Shown here piece by piece: positions 23,244 to 29,156 of a stretch of 31,920 bases of DNA. Position 1 is the first letter of the stretch. Every line of letters starts with the position of its first letter. The stretch lies in NCBI GenBank assembly GCA_964423545.1, contig CAYRFV010000025.1, positions 1 to 31,920 of the forward strand. Direction: 5' to 3'. Origin of the DNA: JALOOE01 sp964423545 (lineage in GTDB: Bacteria > Chloroflexota > Anaerolineae > CG2-30-64-16). A program made the position numbers and the translations under genes. The notes below the pieces were generated by a model. It did no database searches, was not told the DNA's origin, and saw only the letters and a program-made list of their open reading frames with translations.

Positions 23244-23781
23244 TCAGCGAATCCAATTCCGCCTCAAGCACATCCAGTTGGTCCGAAAGAGCCTGAAGCT
23301 CAGAGCGCGAGGGTACACCGCGCTCCTCCAAAACGCGCTTCACCGCCGCATCCCCGGACCAGGGAGCCGCACTCAACCGCCCGCCTATCGCCGTCAGCTT
23401 GTCGCGCAGACGCACTCCCTCCTCTTCGCCCAGGTCGCCCGTGCTGATCAGCCTCTGGATGCGCTGCTCGATCTCCTCATCGACGTGGCGCACCAGGTCC
23501 AGCGGCGCCTCCAGCGCACGGCGAACCGCGGCCACGGTGTCTCCGCCTGCCTGCACCAACCCCGTGAGCACCGACTGCGGCAGAAAGCCGCTCTGTTTCT
23601 TTTCCTGCTCGACGATCACCTGCATCAGGATCAAGGCAGTGAGATCCTCGCCGGTGGTGTAGTCGATCACCTGCACTTCGGCGCCGCTGCGAATCAGTCG
23701 GGCGATATCGTCAAACGACACGTACTGCTTGGCGGACGTGTCATAGAGTTTGCGGTTCGGATAACGCTTGATGACGGGCAT
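23233..23781 (-). CDS. phaR: PhaR-like polyhydroxyalkanoate regulator
   Basis: The 182-aa product starts with the PHB/PHA accumulation regulator DNA-binding domain: IKRYPNRKLYDTSAKQYVSF, DDIARLIRSGAEV and DYTTGEDLTALILMQVI (residues 4-60). PhaR binds both DNA and the granule surface. It represses phasin genes until polymer is made, when it moves to the granule and releases them. The C-terminal half is helical and charged (LGEEEGVRLRDKL, LSDQLDVLEAELDSL) and unlike the proteobacterial versions that I recall. It lies 128 bp after a phasin-like gene on the same strand. A perfect palindrome at that gene's start site is a natural candidate for its operator. Confidence 0.85.
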   Translation of the reverse strand: MPVIKRYPNRKLYDTSAKQYVSFDDIARLIRSGAEVQVIDYTTGEDLTALILMQVIVEQEKKQSGFLPQSVLTGLVQAGGDTVAAVRRALEAPLDLVRHVDEEIEQRIQRLISTGDLGEEEGVRLRDKLTAIGGRLSAAPWSGDAAVKRVLEERGVPSRSELQALSDQLDVLEAELDSLTHR

Positions 23782-23814
23782 GCGAGACCCCCTCAGCTCG
23801 GGTGAATCGGGTGA

Positions 23815-23878
23815 TCTGCCGGCGGGCCGGCAGACTCAGCGCCTGTGACGCGAAAGGAGAGGAGACAGGCTGCTCTCC
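23815..23878. other. Two hairpins between the phasin-like gene and phaR
   Basis: TCTGCCGG-CGGG-CCGGCAGA (23815-23834) is a perfect 8-bp stem with a 4-nt loop. GGAGAG (23856-23861) pairs with CTCTCC (23873-23878), and in the minus direction TTT follows. They could reduce read-through from the phasin-like gene to phaR or stabilise the upstream message. Confidence 0.35.
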
Positions 23879-23909
23879 CCTCCTTCGCCTCGACAGCATG
23901 GCGGCCAGT

Positions 23910-24422
23910 CTACGCTGCCTTCTTCAGTTCGTCAACTTTCTTCGTGAGCGCCGCGATCTTCGCGCTCAACGCCTCGATCTCGTCCTTGGTTGGGATATTC
24001 ATGCGGCCAAGCACCTCTTCCACCCGCTTGTCCAGGACCTCCTCAGCCTTCTTGGTCTGTTCACTGGCCTGTTTCTTGCGCCGCGCCATCACGTCCTTGA
24101 TCATCTTGCGGCCGTCCGCCTCGGCGATCTCGCCTCGCTCGACCAGTTTGTCGATGAGGCCTTCGATGTCCTCCTTGGCCAAGGCGACGGCTCCGACGCC
24201 GGCGAGCAGCACCCGATGCACGGTCTCCACGAGTGGCCTAGTCTCGACCTTCTTGCCCTCATCCACGACCTGCGCCGCCGCTGATTCGGCGGCCTTCTTG
24301 ACGTCGACCGCCTTTTCCTCCACGGCTTTCTTGGCGTCGGTCGCCTGCTCCTCCACGGCACTCTTGACCTCGGCCACCTGCTCCTCCACGGCCTTCTTGG
24401 CCTCCTTAGCTTCCGCAGCCAT
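23910..24422 (-). CDS. Phasin-like granule-associated protein with 11-residue repeats
   Basis: The 170-aa product is almost all helix and very rich in A, K, E and V. Residues 9-52 are four consecutive 11-residue repeats: KKAVEEQVAEV, KSAVEEQATDA, KKAVEEKAVDV and KKAAESAAAQV. The middle part (about residues 65-120) resembles the PhaF/PhaI granule-associated domain: RVLLAGVGAVALAKEDIEGL, IDKLVERGEIAEADGRKMI. The C-terminus is a coiled coil (EIEALSAKIAALTKKVDEL). Phasins coat polyhydroxyalkanoate granules and limit their size. ATG 24422 has AGGAGGA just upstream and a consensus promoter 60-90 bp upstream. PhaR follows on the same strand, which supports the assignment. No PHA synthase is inside the window. 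Confidence 0.75.
   Translation of the reverse strand: MAAEAKEAKKAVEEQVAEVKSAVEEQATDAKKAVEEKAVDVKKAAESAAAQVVDEGKKVETRPLVETVHRVLLAGVGAVALAKEDIEGLIDKLVERGEIAEADGRKMIKDVMARRKKQASEQTKKAEEVLDKRVEEVLGRMNIPTKDEIEALSAKIAALTKKVDELKKAA
24267..24398 (-). repeat. Four 33-bp in-gene repeats encoding hendecads
   Basis: Four consecutive 33-nt units encode the 11-residue repeats of the phasin-like protein. The DNA copies are similar but not identical (for example, CTCCTCCACGGC recurs on the plus strand). This suggests internal duplication followed by selection on the protein. Confidence 0.7.
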
Positions 24423-24460
24423 GTGCTTCCTCCTGGGTGATATGGCGCCTGTGCGGCGCA

Positions 24461-24475
24461 TGACGCACTGCGTCA
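24461..24475. promoter_or_regulatory. Perfect 15-bp palindrome, likely operator of the phasin-like/phaR unit
   Basis: TGACGCA-C-TGCGTCA is a perfect 7-1-7 palindrome. It begins 5 bp downstream of the -10 in the direction of transcription and covers the predicted start site near 24474. A bound repressor there would block transcription of the phasin-like gene and phaR; PhaR is the obvious candidate. Confidence 0.65.
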
Positions 24476-24480
24476 AGACC

Positions 24481-24509
24481 ACTATAACACGTCGCGTCTT
24501 GGATGTCAA
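24481..24509 (-). promoter_or_regulatory. Consensus promoter of the phasin-like/phaR unit
   Basis: On the minus strand TTGACA (24504-24509) and TATAGT (24481-24486) are 17 nt apart. The -35 is perfect and the -10 differs at one base. It gives a leader of about 50 nt before ATG 24422. Confidence 0.85.
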
Positions 24510-24558
24510 ATGCGCCGACGCAGATTGCCGCGCTCGCCATCCGGCGTCCCGCTGGCTT

Positions 24559-24587
24559 TTGACGACCACCCGAGGGCAAGCTATAAT
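24559..24587 (+). promoter_or_regulatory. Consensus promoter of the SDR/acyltransferase operon
   Basis: TTGACG (24559-24564) and TATAAT (24582-24587) are 17 nt apart. Transcription should start near 24594, leaving a leader of about 109 nt. It diverges from the phasin promoter, with 49 bp between the two -35 boxes. Confidence 0.85.
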
Positions 24588-24702
24588 GGTGCGGCTGATG
24601 CGCCTCGCTTCATGCCCCGTGCCTCGAAGCCTTCAAGGCGCGCCGCTGCGCACGGCGGAGCGGTTGAAGGCCTGTCTGACTGGAGAGCCAGGGAGAAACA
24701 AC

Positions 24703-25839
24703 ATGCTCGATCGACAAAGTGTGCTCGTCACCGGTGTAGGCGGCTATTGGGGCGGCCGCCTGGCCGGGCTACTCGCGGCTCAGCCCGAACTGCGTGTGCT
24801 CGGTGTCGATGCAGCGCCGCCCGTCAACCCGATCCGAGGGTTGGATTTCATCCAGGCGGATGTGCGCAACTCCCTGCTGGTGGAACTCCTCCGCGATGAG
24901 CACGTCTCCACCGTTTGTCACCTGGCGTTCATCGAAGCGGAGCGCCACAGCGAACCAAACTTCGATCTCAATGTCATCGGCGTCATGAAGCTTGTCGGCG
25001 CCTGCGTACAGGCCGGCGTGCGGAAGGTGGTCCTTAAGAGCAGCACCGCGGTCTATGGCGCCGGCCCGACTAACCCGGCGTTTCTCACCGAGAGCCACCC
25101 CCTCAACGGCAGCCGGCGGAGCGGCACGCTGCGCCATCTGCTTGAGATCGAGGCGTTCTGCAACGGCTTCAGAGGGCAGGCGCCAGGGATGATACTGACG
25201 ACGCTGCGCTTCGCCAACATTGTCGGGCCGACGGCCGACACACCGATGACTCGTTTTCTCCGCTCGCGCGCCACACCGCGGCTGCTTGGCTTTGACCCGA
25301 TGATGCAAGTGATTCACGAGGATGACGTGATCGGCGCGCTGGCGCATGCTGTTGCCCACGATGCGCCGGGCGCGTTCAACATCGCCGCCGAGGAGCCCAT
25401 GCCGTTGAGCAGGCTGATCGCGCTGGCGGGCAAAAACGCGCTGCCCATCTTCCACCTCGCGGTGTATTGGGGCAATCCGGTGCTGTCTGGCATCGGCGCG
25501 CCGGTCGGACAGCTCTGGCCCATCGAACCCGATTACCTCCGGTTCAGTTGGGTCGGTGACCTCGCCCGCATGCGAAGCATTCTGGGCTTTGTGCCACAGT
25601 ACACCGGTCCGGCAGCCGTGCGCGCGTTCGCCGCTCGCAGGCGAATCGCTCGCTACATGCCGGCCAGCAAAGACCTTGCCAGGGATGAAGAGCTGCTGAG
25701 CGACACCCTTGAGCGACGACGGCGGGCGCGGGCCAACGCCGTCGCAGAGCCCGCAACCGAGCCCCCGCCGCCGGAAGCCGCCGCGGGGTTCACCTTGATC
25801 GACGAGACTGAAGGGGCCGCCAAGGAGGAGATGCTATGA
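24703..25839 (+). CDS. Extended SDR (NAD-dependent epimerase-like) lacking the catalytic Tyr and Lys
   Basis: The 378-aa product has the extended SDR fold: the dinucleotide motif TGVGGYWGG (G11, G14, G17), then FIQADVRNS, VCHLAFIEAE, VVLKSSTAVYGAGP and TTLRFANIVGPTAD. The active-site YxxxK should fall near residues 142-146, but the sequence there is SGTLRHLLEIE, with neither Tyr nor Lys. It may bind NAD(P) without epimerase or dehydrogenase activity, or use another mechanism. The last 35 residues are low in complexity (EPATEPPPPEAAAG). ATG 24703 has GGGAG 7 nt upstream, and its stop overlaps the acyltransferase start (ATGA). Pairing of a GalE-like protein with an acyltransferase is also known in mycobacteria (Rv0501-Rv0502), as I recall it. 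Confidence 0.8.
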   Translation: MLDRQSVLVTGVGGYWGGRLAGLLAAQPELRVLGVDAAPPVNPIRGLDFIQADVRNSLLVELLRDEHVSTVCHLAFIEAERHSEPNFDLNVIGVMKLVGACVQAGVRKVVLKSSTAVYGAGPTNPAFLTESHPLNGSRRSGTLRHLLEIEAFCNGFRGQAPGMILTTLRFANIVGPTADTPMTRFLRSRATPRLLGFDPMMQVIHEDDVIGALAHAVAHDAPGAFNIAAEEPMPLSRLIALAGKNALPIFHLAVYWGNPVLSGIGAPVGQLWPIEPDYLRFSWVGDLARMRSILGFVPQYTGPAAVRAFAARRRIARYMPASKDLARDEELLSDTLERRRRARANAVAEPATEPPPPEAAAGFTLIDETEGAAKEEML

Positions 25840-27113
25840 GCGCCGCCGAAAAGCCAATCCCCTGCGCCGCCCTGACCCAGGCTGGACTGCCCTGCAAGAA
25901 CCGTGCTCTTTCGGGCTCGTCTTATTGCCGGATTCACCAACCGGCCGACGCCAGCGCGCCAAAGCAGGCCGAGGCAGCCAGAGCGCCGGACGCCGTGGGC
26001 TCGTTTGTCGTGTCGACGGCCGACACAGAGGCAGATGCGGCGCCCGACGCCGATCTGCGAGCCCAATTGATCGAAGAGCTGAACCGGCTGATCGAGCGCG
26101 TGAAGGCGCTCGCGCCTGACGGGATGCCTGCGAGCGCGTCCGATGATCCAAGCGAGGTCCTCTCCGAGGGTGCCGGTCACCAGATCCCGGAGCTCGGGAG
26201 GAATGTGGTGGAACGGCTGCGCAGGAGCCCGGTCGGCGACTTTCTCGATATCGAGACCTATAAGGGCTTGTGGTTCCTGGTCAACTACACGGTGCAGAGC
26301 CAGCTTGACGTGATCAAGCGCCACCGATCGGGGGATTACGAGACGGACGAGTGGGGTCTGGACATGGACTTTGTCAATGCCGTGCTCCCGTTCCTCACCT
26401 TCATGTACAAGAGTTACTGGCGCGTAGAGACGAGCGGAATGGACAACGTGCCTGTTGAAGGTCGCGGCTTGCTCGTGTCGAATCACTCCGGGACGCTGCC
26501 GTGGGACGGTGCGATGATCGCGACAGCAGTCTATCACGAGCATCCTATGAACCGCCTGGTGCGATCCCTGTATGCGAGCTGGTTCCCCACGCTGCCGTTC
26601 GTGTCTGAGGTGCTGGCAAAGGGTGGCCAGGTGCTGGCCAACGTCGAGAACGGCACGCGCTTGCTGGAACAGGACCACCTGGTGGCGGTGTTCCCGGAGG
26701 GGTACAAGGGAGTGGGTAAGCTGTTCAAGGAGCGCTACCAGCTTGCCCGCTTCGGGCGGGGCGGGTTTGTGCGGATGGCGCTTGCCAGCCGGGCTCCGAT
26801 CATTCCCGTGTCGGTCGTCGGCGCGGAGGAGACTTACATCATCGTTCACAAGTCGCGCACTGTCGCCAGGCTGATCGGCTTCCCGTTTTTTCCGATCTCG
26901 ATCACGTGGCCCTGGCTCGGACCGCTCGGCTTCATTCCGTTGCCGACCAAGTGGAGCATCGACTTCGGGACGCCGATTCCGACCGAGCAATATGGTCCGG
27001 ATGCGGCGAACAATCTGGCGCTTGTCTCGCAGCTTACCGATCAGGTGCGCAACATCGTTCAGGAAATGGTCTATGCGCGCTTGAGCCGACGGCACTCCGT
27101 GTTCCTGGGCTGA
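25836..27113 (+). CDS. PlsC-like lysophospholipid acyltransferase with N-terminal Cys3His domain
   Basis: The 425-aa product joins two modules. Residues 8-36 form a short Cys-His motif, CAALTQAGLPC then YCRIHQ (C10, C20, C31, H34), likely to bind zinc. After a disordered linker rich in A, D and E, residues about 190-420 form the acyltransferase: SNHSGTLPWDGAM, then VAVFPEGYKGVGK (289 is the Gly of FPEG), and APIIPVSVVGAEETY. The catalytic motif has six residues between H217 and D224, not the usual four. Such enzymes transfer acyl chains from acyl-CoA or acyl-ACP onto glycerolipids at the inner face of the membrane. The start overlaps the SDR stop. A strong hairpin follows the gene. Confidence 0.85.
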   Translation: MSAAEKPIPCAALTQAGLPCKNRALSGSSYCRIHQPADASAPKQAEAARAPDAVGSFVVSTADTEADAAPDADLRAQLIEELNRLIERVKALAPDGMPASASDDPSEVLSEGAGHQIPELGRNVVERLRRSPVGDFLDIETYKGLWFLVNYTVQSQLDVIKRHRSGDYETDEWGLDMDFVNAVLPFLTFMYKSYWRVETSGMDNVPVEGRGLLVSNHSGTLPWDGAMIATAVYHEHPMNRLVRSLYASWFPTLPFVSEVLAKGGQVLANVENGTRLLEQDHLVAVFPEGYKGVGKLFKERYQLARFGRGGFVRMALASRAPIIPVSVVGAEETYIIVHKSRTVARLIGFPFFPISITWPWLGPLGFIPLPTKWSIDFGTPIPTEQYGPDAANNLALVSQLTDQVRNIVQEMVYARLSRRHSVFLG

Positions 27114-27125
27114 AGCTTCCCACAT

Positions 27126-27167
27126 CGCGGCGCGACGCGCTTCCATCCAGAAGCGCGTCGCGCTGCG
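27126..27167. terminator. Long GC-rich hairpin after the acyltransferase gene
   Basis: GCGCGACGCGCTTC (27130-27143) and GAAGCGCGTCGCGC (27150-27163) pair perfectly over 14 bp with a 6-nt loop. The stem extends outward by one G-T and three more pairs to 27126 and 27167. It starts 13 bp after the stop codon and has no T-run. Confidence 0.65.
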
Positions 27168-27199
27168 CGCAACGCCATATCGTGGAGACCTGGTTCCGC

Positions 27200-27604
27200 A
27201 TGCCTTTCTACACTAGCACCGAGCAACTCTATGTCGCTACACGCGCGTTCTTCGACCGTATGGCGCGGGAGCATCCCGATGCCGGCCACGCACTTATCAA
27301 GCAGCGAATGACAGTGCGCCTGACGACGAGTGATCCGGCCGGCAGCTTCGGCCTCGATGGCCGTCACGCGCCGCTGAAGACGCATATCGGCCATGTTCCA
27401 TTCCGGCCCGAGCTTGATATCGAATTGCCCGCAGACATGCTCCATGCCATGCTCATGGGCCAACTGTCGATCAAGAGCGGATTGGCGAGCGGCAAGCTGA
27501 AGGCGCGCGGGTCCATCCTGAAGGCGCTGTCGTTGGCGACCCTATTCGAGCAGGGGAGAGGCGTCTATCCCCAGGTCCTGCGCGAGCAAGGCCTCATCAA
27601 GTAG
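27200..27604 (+). CDS. SCP2-type sterol/lipid-carrier domain protein
   Basis: The 134-aa product is a single SCP2-like domain: an N-terminal helix (TEQLYVATRAFFDRMARE), strands around MTVRLTTSDPAGSFGLDG, the LDIELPADMLHAMLMGQL segment and KSGLASGKLKARGSILKAL, the last like the G.l...GdlslalkL core of SCP2 proteins. These bind lipids or acyl-CoA in a hydrophobic tunnel. ATG 27200 begins family-like sequence; an in-frame GTG at 27182 is possible. GGAG (27184-27187) is 12 nt before the ATG, a loose fit. It follows the acyltransferase after a hairpin and precedes the aminotransferase by 12 bp, so it may share transcripts with either side. Confidence 0.75.
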   Translation: MPFYTSTEQLYVATRAFFDRMAREHPDAGHALIKQRMTVRLTTSDPAGSFGLDGRHAPLKTHIGHVPFRPELDIELPADMLHAMLMGQLSIKSGLASGKLKARGSILKALSLATLFEQGRGVYPQVLREQGLIK

Positions 27605-27616
27605 CTGGAGTCCCGA

Positions 27617-28867
27617 TTGTCTAACACACTCAAGTCCCAGTATCTTCTCGATCCCGAAGTCATCTTTCTGAATCATGGCTCATTCGGCGCCACGCCGCGT
27701 CCTGTGCTGGAAGCCTGCCAGGCCTTCCAGTGTGAGCTGGAGCGCGAGCCGGTGCGTTTTCTGAGCACGCGCGCGCGCGAGCTGCTCTATGAGAGCCGCA
27801 CCGCCTTGGCCGAGTATGTCGGCGCTGGCGCCGATGACATCGTCTACTTCTCCAACCCGACGACAGCCATGAACGTGGTGGCGCGCAGCCTGGCTGACGC
27901 CTATTCGGCCGGCAATGGCCAAGGCGCAGTGGGGCGTCCCCCGCTTCGCCTGCGCGAAGGGGACGAGATTCTGTCCACCGACCACGAGTACGGCGCCATG
28001 GAGCGCACGTGGCGCTATGTGTGCTATCGCACCGGCGCACACTTCGTGCGCCAGCACATCCCGACTCCAGTCACCAGCCAGGCCGACTTCGTCGAACGGT
28101 TCTGGTCCGGCGTGACGCCGCGCACGCGGGTGATCTTTCTCAGTCACATCACCAGTCCCACTGCGCTGATCTTTCCACTGGACGAGATCTGCCGGCGAGC
28201 GCGCGAGGCGGGAATCCTGACCGTCGTCGACGGCGCGCACGCGATCGGCCAGATTCCGTTGGATCTTGCCGGGCTGGGAGTCGACATCTACACGGGTGCG
28301 TGTCACAAGTGGCTCTCCGCGCCGAAGGGCTGCGCTTTTCTTTACACCCATCCCGATGTGCAGGCCTGGCTCGAACCTCTCGTGGTCAGTTTCGGTTGGG
28401 AGAGCGACCGTCCCGGCCCCTCGCGCTACGTTGACTGGCACCAGTGGCAAGGCACGCGCGACCTCTCTCCCTTCCTGGCGATTCCGGCGGCCATTGCATT
28501 CCAGCGAGCCAACCACTGGGACGCCGTGCGACGGCGCTGCCACCTCATGGCGATCGAGACGCGGCGGCGCATCCATGCCCTCAGCAACCTGCCGGCGATC
28601 TGCCCCGAACCCAACGTCCCGCCAGCGGGTGCAGCCATCCCCGATTCCTCGGCCTGGTTCTGCCAGATGTTCTCGGCACGATTGCCACGCGTAAACGCCG
28701 ACCTGCTGCGACAGCGCATGTGGGACATCTATCACATCGAGGTCCCGCTTGGCCCGTGGCAAGACCAGGTGCGCGTGCGCGTGTCGTTCCAGGGCTACAA
28801 CGATCAGGCTGATGCCGACACCCTGGTGGAAGCGCTGACGCAGCTGCTGCCGGAGACGACCCTCTGA
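27617..28867 (+). CDS. Class V aminotransferase, isopenicillin-N-epimerase-like
   Basis: The 416-aa product is a fold-type I PLP enzyme of aminotransferase class V. Marks are VIFLNHGSFGATPRPVLEAC (N-terminus of the CefD-like group), YFSNPTTAMNVVARSL, FLSHITSPTALIFPLDEI, TVVDGAHAIGQIPLDL and the PLP lysine K231 in TGACHKWLSAPKG. CefD-like proteins include epimerases, ergothioneine lyase relatives and cysteine desulfurase relatives, so the reaction is open. The start is TTG 27617, with GGAG (27607-27610) 6 nt upstream; no in-frame ATG fits the family start. Its stop overlaps the start of a small coiled-coil ORF. Confidence 0.87.
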   Translation: MSNTLKSQYLLDPEVIFLNHGSFGATPRPVLEACQAFQCELEREPVRFLSTRARELLYESRTALAEYVGAGADDIVYFSNPTTAMNVVARSLADAYSAGNGQGAVGRPPLRLREGDEILSTDHEYGAMERTWRYVCYRTGAHFVRQHIPTPVTSQADFVERFWSGVTPRTRVIFLSHITSPTALIFPLDEICRRAREAGILTVVDGAHAIGQIPLDLAGLGVDIYTGACHKWLSAPKGCAFLYTHPDVQAWLEPLVVSFGWESDRPGPSRYVDWHQWQGTRDLSPFLAIPAAIAFQRANHWDAVRRRCHLMAIETRRRIHALSNLPAICPEPNVPPAGAAIPDSSAWFCQMFSARLPRVNADLLRQRMWDIYHIEVPLGPWQDQVRVRVSFQGYNDQADADTLVEALTQLLPETTL

Positions 28868-29079
28868 GCCGTGACGACCTGATCGAGCGCAAAGGGGCAG
28901 TGCACGCTGAGATGGCGCGAATTCGCCGCGAGCTCGCGCGCGCGCGCGCGGCCGATGTCGGCGACTCCGATCCGGAGCGTCGTCGCCGGGCGCGCCGGAT
29001 TGAGGAGCTGGAGGCGCATCTCGAAGCGTTGATGGCGGAAGAGCACAGCCTCCGCCTTAGAATCGATCGGGCCGCGTAA
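28864..29079 (+). CDS. Small coiled-coil protein, probable CTG start
   Basis: An open frame encodes SRDDLIERKGAVHAEMARI and continues as a charged helix (RRELARARAADVGDSD, then RRIEELEAHLEALMAEEH) to a TAA at 29077-29079. The whole 71-aa product is a likely coiled coil. The first in-frame ATG (28912) would give 55 aa and has no good ribosome site. CTG 28864 overlaps the aminotransferase stop (CTGA) and has GGAG (28852-28855) 8 nt upstream, the same coupling seen elsewhere as ATGA. The frame includes eight CG repeats (28935-28950) encoding ARARA-type sequence. The function is unknown. Confidence 0.55.
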   Translation: MSRDDLIERKGAVHAEMARIRRELARARAADVGDSDPERRRRARRIEELEAHLEALMAEEHSLRLRIDRAA

Positions 29080-29095
29080 GTTGAGGCAGGACATG

Positions 29096-29129
29096 AAAAG
29101 CCCCACCCCGGCGGTGGCCGGAGTGGGGC
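29096..29129 (-). terminator. Intrinsic terminator of the FG-GAP protein gene
   Basis: GCCCCACCCCGGC (29100-29112) and GCCGGAGTGGGGC (29117-29129) form a 13-position stem with one C-A mismatch and a GGTG loop. On the minus strand the stem is followed by TTTT (29096-29099). It may also stop the plus-strand genes ending at 29079. Confidence 0.75.
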
Positions 29130-29156
29130 AATCCCGTGAACCTGTGGCGCTGGACC

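Noticed and set aside
23845..24702. In-frame extension of the SDR gene by about 286 codons
   Set aside because: It runs antisense through the phasin-like gene and both promoters and has a serine/threonine-rich non-domain sequence; ATG 24703 has a good ribosome site.
28935..28950. Run of eight CG dinucleotides, considered as a Z-DNA or regulatory element
   Set aside because: It lies inside a coding frame where it encodes alternating Ala-Arg; codon choice explains it.
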